This document shows positions 33,762 to 47,552 of a stretch of DNA of 64,000 nt, piece after piece. The stretch comes from Eutreptiella sp. 'Long Island Sound 2002'. Lineage: Eukaryota > Euglenozoa > Euglenophyceae > Eutreptiales > Eutreptiaceae. A model generated the notes under the pieces. It had not been told where the DNA came from and searched no databases. It worked only from the letters and a program-made list of their open reading frames with translations. The stretch lies in assembly GCA_964036045.1 (NCBI GenBank), contig OZ038382.1, positions 43,416,090 through 43,480,089 on the forward strand. Reading direction: 5' to 3'. The position numbers and the translations under genes are program-made. The stretch's first letter is position 1. Every line of letters begins with the position of its first letter.

Positions 33762-34597
33762 ATGAAGTGTGGTGATACTTGCCGACACAATATCTCAAAA
33801 TTGAATTCGGGACTTTCTGTCAAGTTATTGCAGCTCCCCCTTCAGCGTTCCGGGAAGGCATTAGAAGAAAATTTAGAAGGGGCATGTTCCATATTTTTGC
33901 AAAAAAGTTTCATTTTGGTACGCCACATTTATTGGATTTTCAGGTTGCTGCGTGGTGGTTGGCTAGGCTGTACGCGTGCTTTCGTAAAGTGGCACCTTTG
34001 GCCCTACCCGTTGAAGTTTTCGCTCTGGTCCACTGCCACCACACACCCACACTGCCATTGCACCCCCCGCAACCCCCGCGCGCGCGCGCTCGCTCGCCTC
34101 GTCTCGTCAAGCCAAGGCATGGCTGGCTTGGCTTGGCATGGTATGGTATGGCTTGGTGTGAGAGCCAGGTGCTTTCATAATGAAGTGTGGTGATACTTGC
34201 CGACACAATATCTCAAAATTGAATTCGGGACTTTCTGTCAAGTTATTGCAGCTCCCCCTTCAGCGTTCCGGGAAGGCATTAGAAGAAAATTTAGAAGGGG
34301 CATGTTCCATATTTTTGCAAAAAAGTTTCATTTTGGTACGCCACATTTATTGGATTTTCAGGTTGCTGCGTGGTGGTTGGCTAGGCTGTACGCGTGCTTT
34401 CGTAAAGTGGCACCTTTGGCCCTACCCGTTGAAGTTTTCGCTCTGGTCCACTGCCACCACACACCCACACTGCCATTGCACCCCCCGCAACCCCCGCGCG
34501 CGCGCGCTCGCTCGCCTCGTCTCGTCAAGCCAAGGCATGGCTGGCTTGGCTTGGCATGGTATGGTATGGCTTGGTGTGAGAGCCAGGTGCTTTCATA
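33762..34597 (+). repeat. Adjacent monomer pair sharing a private variant
   Basis: Two neighbouring monomers both carry CCCGCAACCC instead of CCCGCCACCC (variant bases at 34071 and 34489, exactly 418 apart) and look otherwise identical. This is the signature of a recent one-monomer duplication. Confidence 0.8.
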
Positions 34598-37522
34598 ATG
34601 AAGTGTGGTGATACTTGCCGACTCAATATCTCAAAATTGAATTCGGGACTTTCTGTCAAGTTATTGCAGCTCCCCCTTCAGAGTTCCGGAAAGGCATTAG
34701 AAGAAAATTTAGAAGGGGCATGTTCCATATTTTTGCAAAAAAGTTTCATTTTGGTACGCCACATTTATTGGATTTTCAGGTTGCTGCGTGGTGGTTGGCT
34801 AGGCTGTACGCGTGCTTTCGTAAAGTGGCACCTTTCGCCCTACCCGTTGAAGTTTTCGCTCTGGTCCACTGCCACCACACACCCACACTGCCATTGCACC
34901 CCCCGCCACCCCCGCGCGCGCGCGCTCGCTCGCCTCGTCTCGTCAAGCCAAGGCATGGCTGGCTTGGCTTGGCCCGGTATGGTATGGCTTGGTGTGAGAG
35001 CCAGGTGCTTTCATAATGAAGTGTGGTGATACTTGCCGACACAATATCTCAAAATTGAATTCGGGACTTTCTGTCAAGCTATTGCAGCTCCCCCTTCAGC
35101 GTTCCGGGAAGGCATTAGAAGAAAATTTAGAAGGGGCATGTTCCATATTTTTGCAAAAAAGTTTCATTTTGGTACGCCACATTTATTGGATTTTCAGGTT
35201 GCTGCGTGGTGGTTGGCTAGGCTGTACGCGTGCTTTCGTAAAGTGGCACCTTTGGCCCTACCCGTTGAAGTTTTCGCTCTGGTCCACTGCCACCACACAC
35301 CCACACTGCCATTGCACCCCCCTGCCACCCCCGCGCGCGCGCGCTCGCTCGCCTCGTCTCGTCAAGCCAAGGCATGGCTGGCTTGGCTTGGCATGGTATG
35401 GTATGGCTTGGTGTGAGAGCCAGGTGCTTTCATAATGAAGTGTGGTGATACTTGCCGACACAATATCTCAAAATTGAATTCCGGACTTTCTGTCAAGTTA
35501 TTGCAGCTCCCCCTTCAGCGTTCCGGGAAGGCATTAGAAGAAAATTTAGAAGGGGCATGTTCCATATTTTTGCAAAAAAGTTTCATTTTGGTACGCCACA
35601 TTTATTGGATTTTCAGGTTGCTGCGTGGTGGTTGGCTAGGCTGTACGCGTGCTTTCGTAAAGTGGCACCTTTGGCCCTACCCGTTGAAGTTTTCGCTCTG
35701 GTCCACTGCCACCACACACCCACACTGCCATTGCACCCCCCGCCACCCCCCCGCGCGCGCGCTCGCTCGCCTCGTCTCGTCAAGCCAAGGCATGGCTGGC
35801 TTGGCTTGGCATGGTATGGTATGGCTTGGTGTGAGAGCGAGGTGCTTTCATAATGAAGTGTGGTGATACTTGCCGACACAATATCTCAAAATTGAATTCG
35901 GGACTTTCTGTCAAGTTATTGCAGCTCCCCCTTCAGCGTTCCGGGAAGGCATTAGAAGAAAATTTAGAAGGGGCATGTTCCATATTTTTGCAAAAAAGTT
36001 TCATTTTGGTACGCCACATTTATTGGATTTTCAGGTTGCTGCGTGGTGGTTGGCTAGGCTGTACGCGTGCTTTCGTAAAGTGGCACCTTTCGCCCTACCC
36101 GTTGAAGTTTTCGCTCTGGTCCACTGCCACCACACACCCACACTGCCATTGCACCCCCCGCCACCCCCGCGCGCGCGCTTGCTCGCCTCGTCTCGTCAAA
36201 CCAAGGCATGGCTGGCTTGGCTTGGCATGGTATGGTATGGCTTGGTGTGAGAGCCAGGTGCTTTCATAATGAAGTGTGGTGATACTTGCCGACACAATAT
36301 CTCAAAATTGAATTCGGGACTTTCTGTCAAGTTATTGCAGCTCCCCCTTCAGCGTTCCGGGAAGGCATTAGAAGAAAATTTAGAAGGGGCATGTTCCATA
36401 TTTTTGCAAAAAAGTTTCATTTTGGTACGCCACATTTATTGGATTTTCAGGTTGCTGCGTGGTGGTTGGCTAGGCTGTACGCGTGCTTTCGTAAAGTGGC
36501 ACCTTTGGCCCTACCCGTTGAAGTTTTCGCTCTGGTCCACTGCCACCACACACCCACACTGCCATTGCACCCCCCGCCACCCCCGCGCGCGCGCGCTCGC
36601 TCGCCTCGTCTCGTCAAACCAAGGCATGGCTGGCTTGGCTTGGCATGGTATGGTATGGCTTGGTGTGAGAGCCAGGTGCTTTCATAATGAAGTGTGGTGA
36701 TACTTGCCGACACAATATCTCAAAATTGAATTCGGGAGTTTCTGTCAAGTTATTGCAGCTCCCCCTTCAGCGTTCCGGGAAGGCATTAGAAGAAAATTTA
36801 GAAGGGGCATGTTCCATATTTTTGCAAAAAAGTTTCATTTTGGTACGCCACATTTATTGGATTTTCAGGTTGCTGCGTGGTGGTTGGCTAGGCTGTACGC
36901 GTGCTTTCGTAAAGTGGCACCTTTGGCCCTACCCGTTGAAGTTTTCGCTCTGGTCCACTGCCACCACACACCCACACTGCCATTGCACCCCCCGCCACCC
37001 CCGCGCGCGCGCGCTCGCTCGCCTCGTCTCGTCAAGCCAAGGCATGGCTGGCTTGGCTTGGCATGGTATGGTATGGCTTGGTGTGAGAGCCAGGTGCTTT
37101 CATAATGAAGTGTGGTGATACTTGCCGACACAATATCTCAAAATTGAATTCGGGACTTTCTGTCAAGTTATTGCAGCTCCCCCTTCAGCGTTCCGGGAAG
37201 GCATTAGAAGAAAATTTAGAAGGGGCATGTTCCATATTTTTGCAAAAAAGTTTCATTTTGGTACGCCACATTTATTGGATTTTCAGGTTGCTGCGTGGTG
37301 GTTGGCTAGGCTGTACGCGTGCTTTCGTAAAGTGGCACCTTTGGCCCTACCCGTTGAAGTTTTCGCTCTGGTCCACTGCCACCACACACCCACACTGCCA
37401 TTGCACCCCCCGCCACCCCCGCGCGCGCGCGCTCGCTCGCCTCGTCTCGTCAAGCCAAGGCATGGCTGGCTTGGCTTGGCATGGTATGGTATGGCTTGGT
37501 GTGAGAGCCAGGTGCTTTCATA

Positions 37523-40500
37523 ATGAAGTGTGGTGATACTTGCCGACACAATATCTAAAAATTGAATTCGGGACTTTCTGTCAAGTTATTGCAGCTCCCC
37601 CTTCAGCGTTCCGGGAAGGCATTAGAAGAAAATTTAGAAGGGGCATGTTCCATATTTTTGCAAAAAAGTTTCATTTTGGTACGCCACATTTATTGGATTT
37701 TCAGGTTGCTGCGTGGTGGTTGGCTAGGCTGTACGCGTGCTTTCGTAAAGTGGCACCTTTGGCCCAACCCGTTGAAGTTTTCGCTCTGGTCCACTGCCAC
37801 CACACATCCACACTGCCATTGCACCCCCCGCCACCCCCGCGCGCGCGCGCTCGCTCGCCTCGTCTCGTCAAGCCAAGGCATGGCTGGCTTGGCTTGGCAT
37901 GGTATGGTATGGCTTGGTGTGAGAGCCAGGTGCTTTCATAATGAAGTGTGGTGATACTTGCCGACACAATATCTCAAAATTGAATTCGGGACTTTCTGTC
38001 AAGTTATTGCAGCTCCCCCTTCAGCGTTCCGGGAAGGCATTAGAAGAAAATTTAGAAGGGGCGTGTTCCATATTTTTGCAAAAAAGTTTCATTTTGGTAC
38101 GCCACATTTATTGGATTTTCAGGTTGCTGCGTGGTGGTTGGCTAGGCTGTACGCGTGCTTTCGTAAAGTGGCACCTTTGGCCCTACCCGTTGAAGTTTTC
38201 GCTCTGGTCCACTGCCACCACACACCCACACTGCCATTGCACCCCCCGCCACCCCCGCGCGCGCGCGCTCGCTCGCCTCGTCTCGTCAAGCCAAGGCATG
38301 GCTGGCTTGGCTTGGCATGGTATGGTATGGCTTGGTGTGAGAGCCAGGTGCTTTCATAATGAAGTGTGGTGATACTTGCCGACACAATATCTCAAAATTG
38401 AATTCGGGACTTTCTGTCAAGTTATTGCAGCTCCCCCTTCAGCGTTCCGGGAAGGCATTAGAAGAAAATTTAGAAGGGGCATGTTCCATATTTTTGCAAA
38501 AAAGTTTCATTTTGGTACGCCACATTTATTGGATTTTCAGGTTGCTGCGTGGTGGTTGGCTAGGCTGTACGCGTGCTTTCGTAAAGTGGCACCTTTCGCC
38601 CTACCCGTTGAAGTTTTCGCTCTGGTCCACTGCCACCACACACCCAGACTGCCATTGCACCTCCCGCCACCCCCGCGCGCGCGCGCTCGCTCGCCTCGTC
38701 TCGTCAAACCAAGGCATGGCTGGCTTGGCTTGGCATGGTATGGTATGGCGTGGTGTGAGAGCCAGGTGCTTTCATAATGAAGTGTGGTGATACTTGCTGA
38801 CACAATATCTCAAAATTGAATTCGGCACTTTCTGTCAAGTTATTGCAGCTCCCCCTTCAGCGTTCCGGGAAGGCATTAGAAGAAAATTTAGAAGGGGCAT
38901 GTTCCATATTTTTGCAAAAAAGTTTCATTTTGGTACGCCACATTTATTGGATTTTCAGGTTGCTGCGTGGTGGTTGGCTAGGCTGTACGCGTGCTTTCGT
39001 AAAGTGGCACCTTTGGCCCTACCCGTTGAAGTTTCGGTCTGGTCCACTGCCACCACACACCCACACTGCCATTGCACCCCCCGCCACCCCCGCTCGCGCG
39101 CGCTCGCTCGCCTCGTCTCGTCAAGCCAAGGCATGGCTGGCTTGGCTTGGCATGGTATGGTATGGCTTGGTGTGAGAGCCAGGTGCTTTCATAATGAAGT
39201 GTGGTGATACTTGCCGACACAATATCTCAAAATTGAATTCGGGACTTTCTGTCAAGTTATTGCAGCTCCCCCTTCAGCGTTCCGGGAAGGCATTAGAAGA
39301 AAATTTAGAAGGGGCATGTTCCATATTTTTGCAAAAAAGTTTCATTTTGGTACGCCACATTTATTGGATTTTCAGGTTGCTGCGTGGTGGTTGGCTAGGC
39401 TGTACGCGTGCTTTCGTAAAGTGGCACCTTTGGCCCTACCCGTTGAAGTTTTCGCTCTGGTCCACTGCCACCACACACCCACACTGCCATTGCACCCCCC
39501 GCCACCCCCGCGCGCGCGCGCTCGCTCGCCTCGTCTCGTCAAGCCAAGGCATGGCTGGCTTGGCTTGGCATGGTATGGTATGGCTTGGTGTGAGAGCCAG
39601 GTGCTTTCATAATGAAGTGTGGTGATACTTGCCGACACAATATCTCAAAATTGAATTCGGGACTTTCTGTCAAGTTATTGCAGCTCCCCCTTCAGCGTTC
39701 CGGGAAGGCATTAGAAGAAAATTTAGAAGGGGCATGTTCCATATTTTTGCAAAAAAGTTTCATTTTGGTACGCCACATTTATTGGATTTTCAGGTTGCTG
39801 CGTGGTGGTTGGCTAGGCTGTACGCGTGCTTTCGTAAAGTGGCACCTTTGGCCCTACCCGTTGAAGTTTTCGCTCTGGTCCACTGCCACCACACACCCAC
39901 ACTGCCATTGCACCCCCCGCCACCCCCGCGCGCGCGCGCTCGCTCGCCTCGTCTCGTCAAGCCAAGGCATGGCTGGCTTGGCTTGGCATGGTATGGTATG
40001 GCTTGGTGTGAGAGCCAGGTGCTTTCATAATGAAGTGTGGTGATACTTGCCGACACAATATCTAAAAATTGAATTCGGGACTTTCTGTCAAGTTATTGCA
40101 GCTCCCCCTTCAGCGTTCCGGGAAGGCATTAGAAGAAAATTTAGAAGGGGCATGTTCCATATTTTTGCAAAAAAGTTTCATTTTGGTACGCCACATTTAT
40201 TGGATTTTCAGGTTGCTGCGTGGTGGTTGGCTAGGCTGTACGCGTGCTTTCGTAAAGTGGCACCTTTGGCCCAACCCGTTGAAGTTTTCGCTCTGGTCCA
40301 CTGCCACCACACATCCACACTGCCATTGCACCCCCCGCCACCCCCGCGCGCGCGCGCTCGCTCGCCTCGTCTCGTCAAGCCAAGGCATGGCTGGCTTGGC
40401 TTGGCATGGTATGGTATGGCTTGGTGTGAGAGCCAGGTGCTTTCATAATGAAGTGTGGTGATACTTGCCGACACAATATCTCAAAATTGAATTCGGGACT

Positions 40501-42536
40501 TTCTGTCAAGTTATTGCAGCTCCCCCTTCAGCGTTCCGGGAAGGCATTAGAAGAAAATTTAGAAGGGGCGTGTTCCATATTTTTGCAAAAAAGTTTCATT
40601 TTGGTACGCCACATTTATTGGATTTTCAGGTTGCTGCGTGGTGGTTGGCTAGGCTGTACGCGTGCTTTCGTAAAGTGGCACCTTTGGCCCTACCCGTTGA
40701 AGTTTTCGCTCTGGTCCACTGCCACCACACACCCACACTGCCATTGCACCCCCCGCCACCCCCGCGCGCGCGCGCTCGCTCGCCTCGTCTCGTCAAGCCA
40801 AGGCATGGCTGGCTTGGCTTGGCATGGTATGGTATGGCTTGGTGTGAGAGCCAGGTGCTTTCATAATGAAGTGTGGTGATACTTGCCGACACAATATCTC
40901 AAAATTGAATTCGGGACTTTCTGTCAAGTTATTGCAGCTCCCCCTTCAGCGTTCCGGGAAGGCATTAGAAGAAAATTTAGAAGGGGCATGTTCCATATTT
41001 TTGCAAAAAAGTTTCATTTTGGTACGCCACATTTATTGGATTTTCAGGTTGCTGCGTGGTGGTTGGCTAGGCTGTACGCGTGCTTTCGTAAAGTGGCACC
41101 TTTCGCCCTACCCGTTGAAGTTTTCGCTCTGGTCCACTGCCACCACACACCCAGACTGCCATTGCACCTCCCGCCACCCCCGCGCGCGCGCGCTCGCTCG
41201 CCTCGTCTCGTCAAACCAAGGCATGGCTGGCTTGGCTTGGCATGGTATGGTATGGCGTGGTGTGAGAGCCAGGTGCTTTCATAATGAAGTGTGGTGATAC
41301 TTGCTGACACAATATCTCAAAATTGAATTCGGCACTTTCTGTCAAGTTATTGCAGCTCCCCCTTCAGCGTTCCGGGAAGGCATTAGAAGAAAATTTAGAA
41401 GGGGCATGTTCCATATTTTTGCAAAAAAGTTTCATTTTGGTACGCCACATTTATTGGATTTTCAGGTTGCTGCGTGGTGGTTGGCTAGGCTGTACGCGTG
41501 CTTTCGTAAAGTGGCACCTTTGGCCCTACCCGTTGAAGTTTCGCTCTGGTCCACTGCCACCACACACCCACACTGCCATTGCACCCCCCGCCACCCCCGC
41601 TCGCGCGCGCTCGCTCGCCTCGTCTCGTCAAGCCAAGGCATGGCTGGCTTGGCTTGGCATGGTATGGTATGGCTTGGTGTGAGAGCCAGGTGCTTTCATA
41701 ATGAAGTGTGGTGATACTTGCCGACACAATATCTCAAAATTGAATTCGGGACTTTCTGTCAAGTTATTGCAGCTCCCCCTTCAGCGTTCCGGGAAGGCAT
41801 TAGAAGAAAATTTAGAAGGGGCATGTTCCATATTTTTGCAAAAAAGTTTCATTTTGGTACGCCACATTTATTGGATTTTCAGGTTGCTGCGTGGTGGTTG
41901 GCTAGGCTGTACGCGTGCTTTCGTAAAGTGGCACCTTTGGCCCTACCCGTTGAAGTTTTCGCTCTGGTCCACTGCCACCACACACCCACACTGCCATTGC
42001 ACCCCCCGCCACCCCCGCGCGCGCGCGCTCGCTCGCCTCGTCTCGTCAAGCCAAGGCATGGCTGGCTTGGCTTGGCATGGTATGGTATGGCTTGGTGTGA
42101 GAGCCAGGTGCTTTCATAATGAAGTGTGGTGATACTTGCCGACACAATATCTCAAAATTGAATTCGGGACTTTCTGTAAAGTTATTGCAGCTCCCCCTTC
42201 AGCGTTCCGGGAAGGCATTAGGCGACAATTTAGAAGGGGCATGTTCCATATTTTTGCAAAAAAGTTTCATTTTGGTACGCCACATTTATTGGATTTTCAG
42301 GTTGCTGCGTGGTGGTTGGCTAGGCTGTACGCGTGCTTTCGTAAAGTGGCACCTTTCGCGCTACCCGTTGAAGTTTTCGCTCTGGTCCACTGCCACCACA
42401 CACCCACACTGCCATTGCACCCCCCGCCACCCCCGCGCGCGCGCGCTCGCTCGCCTCGTCTCGTCAAGCCAAGGCATGGCTGGCTTGGCTTGGCATGGTA
42501 TGGTATGGCTTGGTGTGAGAGCCAGGTGCTTTCATA
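37523..42536 (+). repeat. Six-monomer (2507 bp) tandem duplication
   Basis: At least eleven private variants recur with a constant offset of 2507 bp: for example 37557/40064, 37766/40273, 37807/40314, 38063/40570 and 39094/41601, plus the same single-T deletion near 39034/41541. I found one difference between the copies, G at 39037 against C at 41544. The proven shared core is about 37557-39094 and 40064-41601. Outer limits are unclear because the neighbouring monomers are consensus-like, and the sixth unit of the second copy (42119-42536) carries its own changes. Confidence 0.9.
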
Positions 42537-45500
42537 ATGAAGTGTGGTGATACTTGCCGACACAATATCTCAAAATTGAATTTGGGACTTTCTGTCAAGT
42601 TATTGCAGCTCCCCCTTCAGCGTTCCGGGAAGGCATTAGAAGAAAATTAAGAAGGGGCATGTTCCATATTTTTGCAAAAAAGTTTCATTTTGGTACGCCA
42701 CATTTATTGGATTTTCAGGTTGCTGCGTGGTGGTTGGCTAGGCTGTACGCGTGCTTTCGTAAAGTGGCACCTTTGGCCCTACCCGTTGAAGTTTTCGCTC
42801 TGGTCCACTGCCACCACACACCCACACTGCCATTGCACCCCCCGCCACCCCCGCGCGCGCGCGCTCGCTCGTCTCGTCTCGTCAAGCCAAGGCATGGCTG
42901 GCTTGGCTTGGCATGGTATGGTATGGCTTGGTGTGAGAGCCAGGTGCTTTCATAATGAAGTGTGGTGATACTTGCCGACACAATATCTCAAAATTGAATT
43001 CGGGACTTTCTGTCAAGTTATTGCAGCTCCCCCTTCAGCGTTCCGGGAAGGCATTAGAAGAAAATTTAGAAGGGGCATGTTCCATATTTTTGCAAAAAAG
43101 TTTCATTTTGGTACGCCACATTTATTGGATTTTCAGGTTGCTGCGTGGTGGTTGGCTAGGCTGTACGCGTGCTTTCGTAAAGTGGCACCTTTCACCCTAC
43201 CCGCTGAAGTTTTCGCTCTGGTCCACTGCCACCACACACCCACACTGCCATTGCACCCCCCGCCACCCCCGCGCGCGCGCGCTCGCTCGCCTCGTCTCGT
43301 CAAGCCAAGGCATGGCTGGCTTGGCTTGGCATGGTATGGTATGGCTTGGTGTGAGAGCCAGGTGCTTTCATAATGAAGTGTGGTGATACTTGCCGACACA
43401 ATATCTCAAAATTGAATTCGGGACTTTCTGTCAAGTTATTGCAGCTCCCCCTTCAGCGTTCCGGGAAGGCATGAGAAGAAAATTTAGAAGGGGCATGTTC
43501 CATATTTTTGCAAAAAAGTTTCATTTTGGTACGCCGCATTTATTGGATTTTCAGGTTGCTGCGTGGTGGTTGGCTAGGCTGTACGCGTGCTTTCGTAAAG
43601 TGGCACCTTTCGCCCTACCCGTTGAAGTTTTCGCTCTGGTCCACTGCCACCACACACCCACACTGCCATTGCACCCCCCGCCACCCCCGCGCGCGCGCGC
43701 TCGCTCGCCTCGTCTCGTCAAGCCAAGGCATGGCTGGCTTGGCTTGGCATGGTATGGTATGGCTTGGTGTGAGAGCCAGGTGCTTTCATAATGAAGTGTG
43801 GTGATACTTGCCGACACAATATCTCAAAATTGAATTCGGGACTTTCTGTCAAGTTATTGCAGCTCCCCCTTCAGCGTTCCGGGAAGGCATTAGAAGAAAA
43901 TTTAGAAGGGGCATGTTCCATATTTTTGCAAAAAAGTTTCATTTTGGTACGCCACATTTATTGGATTTTCAGGTTGCTGCGTGGTGGTTGGCTAGGCTGT
44001 ACGCGTGCTTTCGTAAAGTGGCACCTTTGGCCCTACCCGTTGAAGTTTTCGCTCTGGTCCACTGCCACCACACACCCACACTGCCATTGCACCCCCCGCC
44101 ACCCCCGCGCGCGCGCGCTCGCTCGTCTCGTCTCGTCAAGCCAAGGCATGGCTGGCTTGGCTTGGCATGGTATGGTATGGCTTGGTGTGAGAGCCAGGTG
44201 CTTTCATAATGAAGTGTGGTGATACTTGCCGACACAATATCTCAAAATTGAATTCGGAACTTTCTGTCAAGTTATTGCAGCTCCCCCTTCAGCGTTCCGG
44301 GAAGGCATTAGAAGAAAATTTAGAAGGGGCATGTTCCATATTTTTGCAAAAAAGTTTCATTTTGGTACGCCGCATTTATTGGATTTTCAGGTTGCTGCGT
44401 GGTGGTTGGCTAGGCTGTACGCGTGCTTTCGTAAAGTGGCACCTTTGGCCCTGTCCGTTGAAGTTTTCGCTCTGGTCCACTGCCACCACACACCCACACT
44501 GCCATTGCACCCCCCGCCACCCCCGCGCGCGCGCGCTCGCTCGCCTCGTCTCGTCAAGCCAAGGCATGGCTGGCTTGGCTTGGCATGGTATGGTATGGCT
44601 TGGTGTGAGAGCCAGGTGCTTTCATAATGAAGTGTGGTGATACTTGCCGACACAATATCTCAAAATTGAATTCGGGACTTTCTGTCAAGTTATTGCAGCT
44701 CCCCCTTCAGCGTTCCGGGAAGGCATTAGAAGAAAATTAAGAAGGGGCATGTTCCATATTTTTGCAAAAAAGTTTCATTTTGGTACGCCACATTTATTGG
44801 ATTTTCAGGTTGCTGCGTGGTGGTTGGCTAGGCTGTACGCGTGCTTTCGTAAAGTGGCACCTTTGGCAATACCCGTTGAAGTTTTCGCTCTGGTCCACTG
44901 CCACCACACACCCACACTGCCATTGCACCCCCCGCCACCCCCGCGCGCGCGCGCTCGCTCGCCTCGTCTCGTCAAGCCAAGGCATGGCTGGCTTGGCTTG
45001 GCATGGTATGGTATGGCTTGGTGTGAGAGCCAGGTGCTTTCATAATGAAGTGTGGTGATACTTGCCGACACAATATCTCAAAATTGAATTCGGGACCTTC
45101 TGTCAAGTTATTGCAGCTCCCCCTTCAGCGTTCCAAGAAGGCATTAGAAGAAAATTTAGAAGGGGCATGTTCCATATTTTTGCAAAAAAGTTTCATTTTG
45201 GTACGCCGCATTTATTGGATTTTCAGGTTGCTGCGTGGTGGTTGGCTAGGCTGTACGCGTGCTTTCGTAAAGTGGCACCTTTCGCCCTACCCGTTGAAGT
45301 TTTCGCTCTGGTCCACTGCCACCACACACCCACACTGCCATTGCACCCCCCGCCACCCCCGCGCGCGCGCGCTCGCTCGCCTCGTCTCGTCAAGCCAAGG
45401 CATGGCTGGCTTGGCTTGGCATGGTATGGTATGGCTTGGTGTGAGAGCCAGGTGCTTTCATAATGAAGTGTGGTGATACTTGCCGACACAATATCTCAAA

Positions 45501-47552
45501 ATTGAATTCGGGACTTTCTGTCAAGTTATTGCAGCTCCCCCTTCAGCGTTCCGGGAAGGCATTAGAAGAAAATTTAGAAGGGGCATGTTCCATATTTTTG
45601 CAAAAAAGTTTCATTTTGGTACGCCGCATTTATTGGATTTTCAGGTTGCTGCGTGGTGGTTGGCTAGGCTGTACGCGTGCTTTCGTAAAGTGGCACCTTT
45701 GGCCCTACCCGTTGAAGTTTTCGCTCTGGTCCACTGCCACCACACACCCACACTGCCATTGCACCCCCCGCCACCCCCGCGCGCGCGCGCTCGCTCGCCT
45801 CGTCTCGTCAAGCCAAGGCATGGCTGGCTTGGCTTGGCATGGTATGGTATGGCTTGGTGTGAGAGCCAGGTGCTTTCATAATGAAGTGTGGTGATACTTG
45901 CCGACACAATATCTCAAAATTGAATTCGGGACTTTCTGTCAAGTTATTGCAGCTCCCCCTTCAGCGTTCCGGGAAGGCATTAGAAGAAAATTTAGAAGGG
46001 GCATGTTCCATATTTTTGCAAAAAAGTTTCATTTTGGTACGCCACATTTATTGGATTTTCAGGTTGCTGCGTGGTGGTTGGCTAGGCTGTACGCGTGCTT
46101 TCGTAAAGTGGCACCTTTGGCCCTACCCGTTGAAGTTTTTGCTCTGGTCCACTGCCACCACACACCCACACTGCCATTGCACCCCCCGCCACCCCCGCGC
46201 GCGCGCGCTCGCTCGTCTCGTCTCGTCAAGCCAAGGTATGGCTGGCTTGGCTTGGCATGGTATGGTATGGCTTGGTGTGAGAGCCAGGTGCTTTCATAAT
46301 GAAGTGTGGTGATACTTGCCGACACAATATCTCAAAATTGAATTCGGGACTTTCTGTCAAGTTATTGCAGCTCCCCCTTCAGCGTTCCGGGAAGGCATTA
46401 GAAGAAAATTTAGAAGGGGCATGTTCCATATTTTTGCAAAAAAGTTTCATTTCGGTACGCCGCATTTATTGGATTTTCAGGTTGCTGCGTGGTGGTTGGC
46501 TAGGCTGTACGCGTGCTTTCGTAAAGTGGCACCTTTCGCCCTACCCGTTGAAGTTTTCGCTCTGGTCCACTGCCACCACACATCCACACTGCCATTGCAC
46601 CCCCCGCCACGCCCGCGCGCGCGCGCTCGCTCGCCTCGTCTCGTCAAGCCAAGGCATGGCTGGCTTGGCTTGGCATGGTATGGTATGGCTTGGTGTGAGA
46701 GCCAGGTGCTTTCATAATGAAGTGTGGTGATACTTGCCGACACAATATCTCAAAATTGAATTCGGGACTTTCTGTCAAGTTATTGCAGCTCCCCCTTCAG
46801 CGTTCCGGGAAGGCATTAGAAGAAAATTAAGAAGGGGCATGTTCCATATTTTTGCAAAAAAGTTTCATTTTGGTACGCCACATTTATTGGATTTTCAGGT
46901 TGCTGCGTGGTGGTTGGCTAGGCTGTACGCGTGCTTTCGTAAAGTGGCACCTTTGGCCCTACCCGTTGAAGTTTTCGCTCTGGTCCACTGCCACCACACA
47001 CCCACACTGCCATTGCACCCCCCGCCACCCCCGCGCGCGCGCGCTCGCTCGCCTCGTCTCGTCAAGCCAAGGCATGGCTGGCTTGGCTTGGCATGGTATG
47101 GTATGGCTTGGTGTGAGAGCCAGGTGCTTTCATAATGAAGTGTGGTGATACTTGCCCACACAATATCTCAAAATTGAATTCGGGACTTTCTGTCAAGTTA
47201 TTGCAGCTCCCCCTTCAGCGTTCCGGGAAGCCATTAGAAGAAAATTTAGAAGGGGCATGTTCCATATTTTTGCAAAAAAGTTTCATTTTGGTACGCCACA
47301 TTTATTGGATTTTCAGGTTGCTGCGTGGTGGTTGGCTAGGCTGTACGCGTGCTTTCGTAAAGTGGCACCTTTCGCCCTACCCGTTGAAGTTTTCGCTCTG
47401 GTCCACTGCCACCACACACCCACACTGCCATTGCACCCCCCGCCACCCCCGCGCGCGCGCGCTCGCTCGCCTCGTCTCGTCAAGCCAAGGCATGGCTGGC
47501 TTGGCTTGGCATGGTATGGTATGGCTTGGTGTGAGAGCCAGGTGCTTTCATA
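42537..47552 (+). repeat. Five-monomer (2090 bp) higher-order repeat
   Basis: A T-to-A variant (AAAATTAAG) occurs at 42649, 44739 and 46829, spaced exactly 2090 bp. A C-to-T variant (CTCGTCTCGTCTCG) at 44126 recurs at 46216, again 2090 bp, and also occurs at 42872. The CGCCGCATTT variant and the C/G subtype site follow a similar but imperfect five-unit rhythm. This gives two to three copies of a pentamer, degraded by later exchange. Confidence 0.75.

Noticed and set aside
37523-42536. The 2507-bp duplication as certain biology
   Set aside because: Near-identity in a long satellite could also come from assembly; without reads I keep it as a finding and not as proof of recent exchange.
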